Source: Candidatus Aegiribacteria sp. (GTDB lineage Bacteria; Fermentibacterota; Fermentibacteria; Fermentibacterales; JCC-6). From it: DNA of 55,010 bases. Below, in pieces: positions 43,544-52,600 of this stretch. The stretch is taken from contig JAUVLV010000012.1 of the NCBI GenBank assembly GCA_030600545.1, forward strand, positions 1 to 55,010, in the 5' to 3' direction. Below the pieces are notes generated by a model. The model saw only the letters and a program-made list of their open reading frames with translations, did no database searches and was not told where the DNA came from. How positions within the stretch are numbered: the stretch's first letter is position 1; every line of letters begins with the position of its first letter. Position numbers and translations under genes: made by a program.

Positions 43544-44500
43544 ATGATTGAAGAACCAGCTGAGATGGAATCTGTAATCAAGGTAAGCGGTCTTTCGCGC
43601 TTGTTCGAGGATTTTACCGCCGTTGACAACATCGATTTTCAGGTTGCCAAAGGGGAGATTTTCGGGTTTCTTGGTCCCAACGGTGCCGGCAAGACAACTA
43701 CCATCCGAATGTTGACCGGTGTTATCGAGCCTACCAGCGGTTTCGCCACGATTCAGGGCCACGACATAAAAAAGGAATCCATCCTTTCCCGAGAGCATAT
43801 TGCAGTAGTTCCCGAGCAGGCTAACGTTTACCTTGACCTTTCGGTCTGGAGAAACATAATGCTTATGGCTGAGCTTTACGGAATTCCAAGGGCCAGGCGA
43901 ATAAAGGAAGGGGAAAGACTTCTGGAAACCCTGGGGCTGTTGAACAAAAGAAACAGTAAGGCTCGCGAGCTGTCAAAGGGTCTCAAGCAAAGACTGATGC
44001 TTTGCGCGGCCCTTGTTACAGATCCCGAAGTGCTTTTTCTTGATGAACCCACAAGCGGGCTTGATGTACAGAGTGCAAGGCTTATAAGGAAAATTGTCAT
44101 GGAACTGAACGCTGCAGGGCTTACGGTTTTCTTAACTACGCACAACATGGTTGAAGCCGGTGACATCTGTTCAAGGGTAGCAATAATCAATAATGGACGC
44201 ATTGCCGCAATTGATACACCCGAGAAACTCAGATCCATGACCAGCAAACGTCATTACGTTGAAGCGGTGTTCAAAGACCTGGCACCACCTTTGGAGAAGC
44301 TGAAATCCCTTCCCGGTGTAATCAGGCTGGAATCGGACCAGCGTATCTTCAGGCTGTACACTACGACTCCGGGAAGCGTTGCTACTTCTCTTGCGATATT
44401 AACAGCAGAGCTGGGGCTCGAACTCGATCAGCTGAAAACGCAAAAGCCCAGCCTTGAGGATGTATTCCTTTACTACATCGAGGACGGAGGTTCCGAATGA
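43544..44500 (+). CDS. ABC transporter ATP-binding protein (ABC-2 export type)
   Basis: 318 residues with Walker A GPNGAGKTTTIRM, Q-loop region VVPEQANVYLDLSV, signature LSKGLKQRL, Walker B VLFLDEPTSGLD and a switch His (TTHNMVE). The C-terminal extra domain (about 225-318) is typical of NatA/DrrA-like exporters of small lipophilic compounds. The ATG at 43544 is chosen over one at 43487 because AGGGAAAA precedes it and the domain begins shortly after. Its end overlaps the permease (ATGA), so the two form one exporter. Confidence 0.92.
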   Translation: MIEEPAEMESVIKVSGLSRLFEDFTAVDNIDFQVAKGEIFGFLGPNGAGKTTTIRMLTGVIEPTSGFATIQGHDIKKESILSREHIAVVPEQANVYLDLSVWRNIMLMAELYGIPRARRIKEGERLLETLGLLNKRNSKARELSKGLKQRLMLCAALVTDPEVLFLDEPTSGLDVQSARLIRKIVMELNAAGLTVFLTTHNMVEAGDICSRVAIINNGRIAAIDTPEKLRSMTSKRHYVEAVFKDLAPPLEKLKSLPGVIRLESDQRIFRLYTTTPGSVATSLAILTAELGLELDQLKTQKPSLEDVFLYYIEDGGSE

Positions 44501-45264
44501 CTACTTCATCTGATCAGCATATCTGGAGAAGTCAGCTGCACGGCTCTCTGGTAATCCTGAAAAAGAACGTTCTTCTTTATTACCTTAAACCTCCCGTTCT
44601 GATATTCGGTGTACTCTTTCCGGTGTTCTTTTTTCTCGCTTTCAAAATGGGAAGATCAGTCTCAACCGGCGGTGTTGTCCCGGGAATGGTTGCTATGGCG
44701 CTCTGGTTTACCGCAACCGCAATAGGTCCTCTGGTTACTCCGTGGGAACGACGGGCTAAAACCTACGAGCGGCTTATATCCAGCCCGATATCTCTACGCT
44801 CTATACTTGCGGGGGACGTTCTGAGTGGTTTTTTATTTGGCTGTGTTATTACAGTAATACCGGTAATTCTGGGTCTGTTTCTTACCGATGCCCGAATTGC
44901 GAATTTTCCCCTTCTTGTCGGTGGTATATTGATGGGAGCATTGAGTTTTTCTTCTTTGGGCATTCTTCTTTCAGCACCCCCCGCGGCAAGTCCATCGAAC
45001 ATAATGCTTCTTTCAAGCCTGGTTCGACTTCCGCTGCTTTTTGTAAGCGGGATATTCGTTCCAATCGGGCAGATGCCCGGATGGGCGGTATGGGTGGCGC
45101 CGCTGTCCCCGTTATCCTACACAAGTTCCCTGATAAGAGCGGCTTACGGAAGTGTTCCCTACTTCCCGGTGTGGCTGTGTTTCCTTGCGCTTTTTATCTT
45201 CACATCTGGTCTTTTCATAGCTTCGTGCCGATTCCATAACATGTACCGTGCAAAGGGGCTGTGA
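44497..45264 (+). CDS. ABC-2 type transporter permease
   Basis: 255 residues with six membrane helices: an N-terminal helix (PPVLIFGVLFPVFFFLAFKM), the ABC-2 central block (VPGMVAMALWFTATAIG, WERRAKTYERLISSPIS) and a C-terminal part with LLFVSGIFVPIGQMPGWAVWVA. It would pair with the ATPase encoded immediately upstream to export a drug, lipid or peptide; the substrate is not readable. It ends 15 bases before the convergent znuB gene. Confidence 0.92.
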   Translation: MTTSSDQHIWRSQLHGSLVILKKNVLLYYLKPPVLIFGVLFPVFFFLAFKMGRSVSTGGVVPGMVAMALWFTATAIGPLVTPWERRAKTYERLISSPISLRSILAGDVLSGFLFGCVITVIPVILGLFLTDARIANFPLLVGGILMGALSFSSLGILLSAPPAASPSNIMLLSSLVRLPLLFVSGIFVPIGQMPGWAVWVAPLSPLSYTSSLIRAAYGSVPYFPVWLCFLALFIFTSGLFIASCRFHNMYRAKGL

Positions 45265-45279
45265 CAGCTGATTTATTAA

Positions 45280-46092
45280 TCAGGCGACTCCCGACCTGAT
45301 CCTCTCGACGATAAGTGAAAGTCCGTAAGCGAATGCCGCGATAATTATGATAACGGCCCCCGGCGGCAGGTTCAGCATCCATGCGAGGGAAAGGCCTGTC
45401 AGGTTGAATACCGCTGCCAGAATAGATGCGAGTATCATCATTTTCCACAGGCTTCCCGTATACATCTCGGCGATGGCGGCGGGAATAGACAGCATGGCGA
45501 TTACCATGATAAGGCCGGTTATCTTCATGAGAAGTACTACTGTCAGCGCTGTGAGTATCAGGAATATCCCCCTGATGAATTTAGTTGGTACTCCCTGGAG
45601 CATGCTGAATTCCTGATCGAATGAAACCGCGAGAAATTCTTTGTACAAACCTGTGATTACAAGAAGAATTACGATGTCCAGAACAGCCGCATACGTTATA
45701 TCAGAAGCAGAAACCGCAAGCAGACTTCCGAAAAGCCAGCTCATCAGATCCGCCGAATAGGTTCCGGAAATCTTTATGAAAATTAGCCCCGAGGCCATAC
45801 CTGTTGCCCACATTGCAGCCATGGCCGTATCGGTTCTTATCCTTTTTTCTGAGGAAACAGCTGATATTCCGATTGCTGATATCGCGGCGAAACCTGTTGC
45901 TCCTATCATTGGATCGAAACCCATCAGGTATGCCAGACCCAGACCTCCGAATGAGGCATGTGCAATGCTTCCGGCAAGGGATGACATTCGATTCACTGTT
46001 ACTAGTGTGCCGATTATGCCGCAGGCTATAGACCCAAGGAGTGATGCGATCACCGCATGCTGCATGAATGTATAACCCAGTGCGTCGATCAT
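45280..46092 (-). CDS. znuB: Zinc ABC transporter permease ZnuB-like
   Basis: A 270-residue ABC-3 family permease with about eight helices: YTFMQHAVIASLLGSIACGIIGTLV at the start, then RMSSLAGSIAHASFGGLGLA and RTDTAMAAMWATGMASGLIF, which carry the ABC-3 signature patterns. It is the channel of the system whose ATPase and binding protein precede it, with a 4-base overlap to znuC. Zinc is the most likely metal because a Zur-type regulator heads the operon; manganese cannot be excluded by sequence alone. Confidence 0.9.
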   Translation of the reverse strand: MIDALGYTFMQHAVIASLLGSIACGIIGTLVTVNRMSSLAGSIAHASFGGLGLAYLMGFDPMIGATGFAAISAIGISAVSSEKRIRTDTAMAAMWATGMASGLIFIKISGTYSADLMSWLFGSLLAVSASDITYAAVLDIVILLVITGLYKEFLAVSFDQEFSMLQGVPTKFIRGIFLILTALTVVLLMKITGLIMVIAMLSIPAAIAEMYTGSLWKMMILASILAAVFNLTGLSLAWMLNLPPGAVIIIIAAFAYGLSLIVERIRSGVA

Positions 46093-46853
46093 GGTACCGT
46101 TTTCTTATCCTTTTCCAGTACTCTGTGTGGAATTCCTCCGTGGGAGATCAGTTCAAAAGGACAGCCGTAAGCCTTTGCCACCGATTCAGATAACAGTTCT
46201 TCATCGTGACTTATCAGGTTTCTGTTAATACATGCGATGCTCTTTACATGGGATGACACAGCGCCTACATCGTGGGTGACGAGCACAATGGTTATCGTAC
46301 TGTTCAGTTCCGCAAGGAGATTGAAAAAGCTTTCCTGCGTGTTATGATCAACACTTGCTACAGGCTCATCAAGCAGGAGTATCTGTGGATTACCTGCAAG
46401 TGCTCTGGCTATCAGTACACGCTGCTTCTGACCACTTGAGAGTGAGTTTATTTCATCACCGGCAAGGTCTCGCACATCCAGCCTTTCAAGGTTCATTTCA
46501 GCTGTTTTCCTGTCCTTGCAGGTGAATCTGCCTATCAGGCCGGTGTTTTTCAGCCTCCCCATGAGAACAACATCCATCACAGTGATTGGAAATGACTCGT
46601 CAGGTATTACCTGGGGTACATAGCCAATTTCAGAGCGGGATATTTCCGGAGGTCTGCCGAGAACCGCAACGCTTCCTTCCCAGGGTACCAGCAGACCCAG
46701 AATAACTTTGAGGAGTGTTGTTTTACCGCCTCCGTTGGGTCCTATGACTGCGAGGAAATCGTCCTTCGGGACGGTAAGATCGATATCATGGATTACAGGG
46801 TTGTCTCTGCGGTAACCTGCTGTAACACCTTTAAGTCCGATTACTTCGTTCAA
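46089..46853 (-). CDS. znuC: Zinc ABC transporter ATP-binding protein ZnuC-like
   Basis: 254 residues with Walker A IGPNGGGKTTLLKV, Q-loop YVPQVIPDESFPITVMDVVLMG (a stretch typical of metal importers), signature LSSGQKQRVLIARAL, Walker B ILLLDEPVASVD and switch His (VTHDVG). It powers uptake through ZnuB. It overlaps znuA by 4 bases (46850-46853) and znuB by 4. Confidence 0.93.
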   Translation of the reverse strand: MNEVIGLKGVTAGYRRDNPVIHDIDLTVPKDDFLAVIGPNGGGKTTLLKVILGLLVPWEGSVAVLGRPPEISRSEIGYVPQVIPDESFPITVMDVVLMGRLKNTGLIGRFTCKDRKTAEMNLERLDVRDLAGDEINSLSSGQKQRVLIARALAGNPQILLLDEPVASVDHNTQESFFNLLAELNSTITIVLVTHDVGAVSSHVKSIACINRNLISHDEELLSESVAKAYGCPFELISHGGIPHRVLEKDKKTVP

Positions 46854-47761
46854 TCAGAACCCTCAGTTCCCGAAAGCTGTTCCGCTACATTGTAAAGATT
46901 GTTGCTCCAGTCCTCTGCCAGTGGATCTATGTACAGTACTTCAGCATCTATCTCAGCCGCTATTGCCTCAGCTGAAGAGGTACTGAACTCGGGGGAAACG
47001 AAAACAGCCGAAATGTCGTTCTCCCTGGCGTAGTTTACAAGGAGGGACATTTCTACTGGTGATGGCTCGCTGCCAGCTGTCTCGATAGGTATCTGAACAA
47101 GGCCGAATTCATCGGCGAAGTAGCCCCAGGCAGGATGAAAAACGATAAAACTCCTGGAGGATGAAGAATCGACCATTGCGTGTATTCTGTTCTGAAGTGA
47201 ATCTATCTCCGAGTTAAAACCCTCCAGATTCGCCATGTATTCATCCGTTCGGGAACTATCAAGCAGTGACAGCTCATCAGCGATGACCGCTGACTGGCTC
47301 CGGACCAGTTCCGGCGACAGCCATACGTGCGGGTCCGGAGAACCGTGAGAATGTCCCTGAGACACCGATGATGTATCATGGCCGGTAACGGTGTACCGGT
47401 CGATTGGGAGTCTTACGATGTTTTCAATAGTGCTTCTTACGTTCAGTTCAGGGCTGGCGCCTGTAAACCTTGGAAGCCATGGGGTTTCAAAAGGAACTCC
47501 AACTGTGAACCATACATTTGCATTGCTCATATTCCTCATATCCGATGGGGACGGTTCGTACGTGGCTGGGTTTGCGCCTGGAGGTACGACCACGAATACG
47601 TCAACAGAATCTCCCATTATCTTTTCTACGAAATATCTTTGTGGCAGAATGCTTACAGCCACTGACAGGTTATCTTTATCGACAGGTGCTCCTTTTGTGC
47701 AGCCAGCCGGGAGGAGTATGAGCCAGAGGATAAGAGCTGACATGATTATTTTTTTGAACAC
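46850..47761 (-). CDS. znuA: Zinc-binding lipoprotein ZnuA-like (SBP cluster A-I)
   Basis: 303 residues: a signal with lipobox-like LLPAGC (Cys21), then the cluster A-I fold. Metal-site segments are DPHVWLSPELV (His), FIVFHPAWGYFADEFG (His) and VSPEFSTSSAEAIAAEI (acid). The first usual His (PPGASPHTFEP) is replaced by Ala in PPGANPATYEPSP, so one ligand may come from elsewhere. A short His-rich loop (GHDTSSVSQGHSHGSPDPH) precedes the second ligand, as in ZnuA proteins. The GTG start (47761) lies inside the end of zur. Captures zinc in the periplasm for ZnuBC. Confidence 0.9.
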   Translation of the reverse strand: MFKKIIMSALILWLILLPAGCTKGAPVDKDNLSVAVSILPQRYFVEKIMGDSVDVFVVVPPGANPATYEPSPSDMRNMSNANVWFTVGVPFETPWLPRFTGASPELNVRSTIENIVRLPIDRYTVTGHDTSSVSQGHSHGSPDPHVWLSPELVRSQSAVIADELSLLDSSRTDEYMANLEGFNSEIDSLQNRIHAMVDSSSSRSFIVFHPAWGYFADEFGLVQIPIETAGSEPSPVEMSLLVNYARENDISAVFVSPEFSTSSAEAIAAEIDAEVLYIDPLAEDWSNNLYNVAEQLSGTEGSD

Positions 47762-48165
47762 TTATAACACGTTCCTTCCAGGAAGAAATCCGAATTCACT
47801 ATTTTAAAATCACCGGCTTTCTCGACCATTCTAATAAATTCATCCGGAAGACTGCAGGAAACAGGAAATTTTTTACCGCATTCATCACATTTGAAATGGC
47901 CATGATCGGGATAGAAGGAACGGGAGCAACGGTAACGCAGAATTCCTTCGGAGTTCCTGTCCGGCCTGAGAAAACCGACTTTTTCAAGGGAACCAAGGCA
48001 TCGATGAACTGTTGATATATGAGGATCAGAAGTAAGTATGTCATGAATATCTTTGGCGGAAAGGCCACAGGCACCATCAATGAAAAGTTCAATAACCCGC
48101 TTTTTAAGGGGGGTAATTCTCAGCCCGCTTTCCCTGAGCTTCTTACAAATACTGATTAAATCCAT
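47746..48165 (-). CDS. zur: Fur-family metal-dependent regulator, probable Zur
   Basis: 139 residues: winged-helix domain (ESGLRITPLKKRVIELF, GLSAKDIHDILTSDPHISTVHRCLGSL with the Fur recognition-helix pattern) and a dimer domain with two CxxC pairs (KCDECGKKFP, TCYKCSKK) for the structural zinc and His residues (DHGHFKC) for the sensing metal. The position at the head of znuACB and its overlap with znuA indicate zinc-responsive repression. ATG 48165 is chosen because TTAAGGA precedes it. Confidence 0.88.
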   Translation of the reverse strand: MDLISICKKLRESGLRITPLKKRVIELFIDGACGLSAKDIHDILTSDPHISTVHRCLGSLEKVGFLRPDRNSEGILRYRCSRSFYPDHGHFKCDECGKKFPVSCSLPDEFIRMVEKAGDFKIVNSDFFLEGTCYKCSKK

Positions 48166-48179
48166 AGATTTTTCCTTAA

Positions 48180-48202
48180 CGCAAATCAATTGCGATAATA
48201 TA
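48180..48202 (-). promoter_or_regulatory. Probable Zur operator with promoter -10 of the zur-znuACB operon
   Basis: The perfect dyad CGCAA-N5-TTGCG (48180-48194) lies just downstream of an AT-rich -10 (TATATT on the minus strand, 48197-48202) and about 15 bases before the zur ATG. The size and arms (CAAT...TTG core) are typical for Fur/Zur-like operators. No good -35 could be picked out. Confidence 0.55.
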
Positions 48203-48263
48203 TACTGCAGACGGTGTGACAGCAAGCTAACCTTTACCCATATTCGTCCTTCGGGAGGTGAAT

Positions 48264-48974
48264 GTGGTATTATCGGTTCAAACAATTAAAAGCAATTTCC
48301 AAAAAGCAAGGGAGCTTGTGAAGGATTCCCTTGAATTCTGCGGAGAAAGCAGCCGGGAAGTTAAAATAATGGCCGTCACTAAAACTCACCCGGTGAATAT
48401 TGCGAGCAAGGCAATTGAAGCCGGTATCACACTGCTTGGAGAGAACCGTGTGAGTGAGGGGGGACGCAAGATAAAAGCCCTGGGTAAGGATTCCGCTGAA
48501 TTCCATATGATCGGTCCCATACATACGGGAGAAGTCCGTCAGGCCGTACGGGATTTTCACTGGATCGATTCTGTCGGAAGAATGAAAATAGCCCGGGAGA
48601 TTGCGCGAAGAACAGTTTCAAAAGGGTTGGAACAGCCAGGTATCCTGATCGAGGTTAATACGTCCGAAGAAGAATCCAAGCATGGTTTCAGCCCCGATTA
48701 CCATTTGCTGGAAGATGTCCTGGGAGAGATCGGTGGAATCGGTTTGCGCATATCGGGATTGATGACAGTAGGACCCCTTGGGGGAAGCGAATTGGATACG
48801 TCGGAAGCCTTTTCTCTTCTCAGAATCCTGAGAGACCGTTTGAGGGACAGTTGCGATCATGACCTGTCCGAGCTATCCATGGGAATGAGTGATGATTTCC
48901 AGCTTGCGGTTAAGGAGGGGGCCACAATAGTCCGACTTGGAAGATACATTTTTGGCCCCAGACAGATCTATTGA
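48264..48974 (+). CDS. yggS: YggS/PLPBP family pyridoxal-phosphate homeostasis protein
   Basis: A 236-residue PLP-binding barrel with the Schiff-base Lys in KIMAVTKTHPVN, then GENRVSEG, FHMIGPIHTGEVRQAV, LIEVNTSEEESKHGF, GLMTVGPLGG and SELSMGMSDDFQLAVKEGATIVRLG, which binds the cofactor phosphate. The family buffers intracellular PLP. The GTG at 48264 follows GGGAGGTGAAT. It is divergent from the zinc operon and lies next to divIVA, a conserved pairing (yggS with division genes) in many bacteria. Confidence 0.93.
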   Translation: MVLSVQTIKSNFQKARELVKDSLEFCGESSREVKIMAVTKTHPVNIASKAIEAGITLLGENRVSEGGRKIKALGKDSAEFHMIGPIHTGEVRQAVRDFHWIDSVGRMKIAREIARRTVSKGLEQPGILIEVNTSEEESKHGFSPDYHLLEDVLGEIGGIGLRISGLMTVGPLGGSELDTSEAFSLLRILRDRLRDSCDHDLSELSMGMSDDFQLAVKEGATIVRLGRYIFGPRQIY

Positions 48975-49081
48975 AATGGAATTGACTTCAGATGAGCCGC
49001 AAATATTATTATTAAATATGTATGTACTGAAGATGTAGTCAGTTTTCCTGATGTTGTCAGATATGGAAATGGAGAATCATC

Positions 49082-49615
49082 GTGCGTATTACACCCCTTG
49101 ATATAAGAAGACAGAATTTCCGCAAAACCATGAGAGGTTACGATGCCGATGAGGTGGAAGCATTTCTTGAAATGGTTGCTTCAGCCTGGGAGGAACTGGT
49201 CGAGAACCTTGAGAATGCGGAAAAGGAACTGATAGTTCTAAGAGCCAGGGCATCGGATTTTGATCGGATGGAAGGTGCGGTAAGAGATGTACTCGTACAG
49301 CAGCAGCAGAGCGCGGCACAGGCAAGGAAGGAAGCTGACAAGGAGGCTGAACTTATAATTATGGATGCCGAGGTGAAGGCATCAAATCTTTTTTCCCAGG
49401 CCCGCGAACGGGTTCAGGTACTGACTGAAACCATACGCGAGCTGCAGGATAGAAGATTATCCGTGCTGTCGCAGATCAGGTCTTTCGTTGACTCACAGAG
49501 AAAGATGCTGGATATCGAGGAGGAAAGAATAAAATCTGAGATGATCCCTGACGAGGAAAAGCTTCCAGGCGAAGAGAATGGCGATTCTCCGATGCTGGAA
49601 CTTACGGAACTGTAA
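49082..49615 (+). CDS. divIVA: DivIVA-domain protein
   Basis: 177 residues beginning with the DivIVA membrane-binding motif MRITPLDIRRQNFRKTMRGYDADEVEAFLEMV, followed by a long coiled coil (about 35-165) and an acidic tail. DivIVA proteins sense membrane curvature at poles or division sites and recruit partners. The GTG start at 49082 matches the family N terminus. It is 2 bases from the PorU-like gene, so polar or septal positioning of secretion is a possible link, though this may be coincidence. Confidence 0.9.
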   Translation: MRITPLDIRRQNFRKTMRGYDADEVEAFLEMVASAWEELVENLENAEKELIVLRARASDFDRMEGAVRDVLVQQQQSAAQARKEADKEAELIIMDAEVKASNLFSQARERVQVLTETIRELQDRRLSVLSQIRSFVDSQRKMLDIEEERIKSEMIPDEEKLPGEENGDSPMLELTEL

Positions 49616-49617
49616 CA

Positions 49618-52600
49618 ATGACTATCCTGATGATTATACTGCTGGGTTCAGGCTCCATTTCGGAGCCTGCGTTGCGGGTTGATGATGTGCCTGTCCGGGT
49701 GGGCAGCTCCGCAACCTCTTTTACCTGGGAGTGTCCGGATATCCAGCTCCTCGAGGGTTTGCCTGATGGTTTAACGGGTTATCTGGCTGACAACTGCGGT
49801 TTTTCGGGCTCTTCAGGTTCAGTGTTGCTTCCCAGGGCGAATCTTTATCTTGCGATTCCCCCCGGAGCGGATACTGAACTGGAAATTATCCCGGAGGGAG
49901 TCCGTTATCTTTCTGGAGGAACAGTTTCCTGCGTGAGTGTGTCTCCCGACGGAGTAGATCAGTTCCAGGCAGCGGATGCCGGAGAGATTCCCGGAATATG
50001 GGGTTCAATTGCCGGTACCGGAACTTTCCGTAGAGCAGGTTACGTTCAAATTCAGCTGCATCCTGTAATAAGCCGTAATGGTGCTCTTTACACCGCCGAC
50101 AGGTTCAAAATACGTTTAAGCTATTCCCCTGCCGGATCATCGATTTCTGTCTCAGGAATAACCGGCTCCATATTCGATGCCCTTTTCGAAGGAGGAAATC
50201 ATGTCTGGGAAGTTCCCGAAGAGCGAAATGGTTCAAGTCCTTTCTGGGGCCTGCCATGGTACGCTCTCGATATTGATACAGCAGGAATCTACTGTGTTAC
50301 CGGGGCAGATATTCCAACAGTAGCTGGAACTCCATCGTCCAGTCTTTCCCTATTTTGCGGCAGAGGACGCGAGATGGATAAAAAACCCTGGGCTAATGAA
50401 TACAGCCCCAGACCGGTTCCCGTCATCGTTGAAGACGGTGGAGACGGCATATTCGATTCGAATGACAGGTTCTTTTTCTTCGGAAGAGGGCTGGCATGGT
50501 GGGAGTCCGAAGACGATCAAATGCCTTTGCATTACAACCACAGGTACTGTACCCAGAACACCTACTGGCTCACATGGGGTGGGGAAGACGGAGCCAGGAT
50601 GAACATTCAGAACGGGGAATTGACCGGTGCTCCGGCCATGTCCGACAGTTTCCTGGCAAGGCAGCATTTTGAGCAGAATCTTGTCAGAACCCATGACATT
50701 GTAAGTTTCTCAGATGACTGGGGCTGGATTAAATCTGAAGGCAGTACCGATACCTGGGATTATTTCAATTTTGATGCTCCAGGGACTGTGGGCAGCGGTT
50801 ACCTGAAGCTTAATCTAGCCTCAAATCAGAGCAAGACCCACCGCATCAGGATAATGCTGAACTCAACCCTGGTATGTGACACCACCTGGGCCGGGATAGG
50901 TTTATTCCTGCTCACTACACCTCTTGAGGGAATTCAGGATACGGGGAACAGTCTCAGTCTGAAGATAGTAAGGAATAATGAAAGCGATACGGTTTTCCTT
51001 AACTGGTTTGAAGTGTTCGGATGGACCGGCATGTCATTATCGGGACAGGCTCAGATACCGCTTGAATGGTGGCCTGTGTACGACCGGCAGGAATTAACAT
51101 GGGGAAACGATCTCAGTAATGCCCTGATATTTCTCGTGGGCGGTGATTCACTTGCTGAAAACATCAACGTAGATAACACATACAAATTCGAATTTGAAAT
51201 ACCTTCATCATGGAAAGCAAGGGAACTGTGGATCTCCGATTACGGGGATATGCGCTCTCCAGCACAAGTGCGGTATGAATCACCCGGCAGGATCATAGGA
51301 ACGATGGATGGTGCCCGGAGCATTTACGTAGCGGCTGATGAATTCTACAATGATATTATCCCTCTGACACAAGTTGCCGGGGACATCATTGCAGTGAAAG
51401 CTTCAGAGATTTACAACGAGTTCAACGGAGGTGTTAGAGATCCCAGGGCTATCCAGGCAATGGTTTCTCGTATTTTGGATTCATGGGATCCAATTCCCGA
51501 GAATCTGATTCTTGTAGGGGGTGGTACATGGGATCCCCTCAATTTCGTTTCCACCAGGATATCCTACATTGATATTCTCTACTTGAGTGCGTATTCACTT
51601 GTATCGGACGATGAGTTTTCGATAGTTAATGGATCTGCGCTTCCCCAGATAGCTGTATCCAGAATGGGGATAAACAACCGTTCTGATTTGCAGCTGATTG
51701 TAGACAGGAGTCTTTCGTACCGAAACATGCAGAACTGCGGGGAATGGCAGACTGTTGTGCTGGGTGCTGCCGACGATGAGCGGTCACCTCTTCACAGCGG
51801 TGACGAAAGATATCATATGCAGGGTGTCGAAAGATTACTTACGGATCATCTTCCAGATGTAATGCGCCCTGAAAAACTCTATCTGATCTTTTACGCCTGG
51901 AACAGCTTATGGAAAAAACCCCAGGCGCGGGAGGATTATATCAACCTCTGGAGCGAAGGGGCTCTCATTTCTTTGTACCTCGGCCATGGTGCATTTGACC
52001 AGCTGGCAGACGAGGGACTTCTATACCTTGAGGATAGTGGGCTCCTTGCCTGTGAACAGCGGCTTCCTTTGGCCCTGTTCGGTTCCTGCGATGTCGGGCA
52101 GTTCCAGAACCCTTCAACAGAATGTCTGGCACAGCAGGTAACAACCTCTCAGGCAGGTGGAGCGATACTCGGTTTTGGTGCTACCGACAAAACATCAGGT
52201 CTAATGAACGAAAACTTCTTTGCCTATATTCTGGACAACCTGTTCGGCGAATCTGATCTTTCTGCGGGCATGTGCATATTGCTTTCGAAGATCAGTGCCG
52301 GTTACAGCACCAATCAAGCCCAGTACGCACTTTTTGGTGACGGTAACCTCAAACTTGCGTTTCCCTGGGAATCATTCGAAGTTTCTGGAGATACTCTGTT
52401 TTCCGGGGAAGAGGTTACTTTAAACGGTACAGCTCCATCAGATGGTATTATTTTCGTTGAATCCTTTGAATCGTGTCAACCAGATACATACTACACCTTC
52501 AGGCAGCATCTACCCATCGAATACCTGTCACTTCCAGGTAAATTCTATTCAGGTACAGTTTCCGCTGAACCCGATTACAGCGTATCCATGTTCGTACCTG

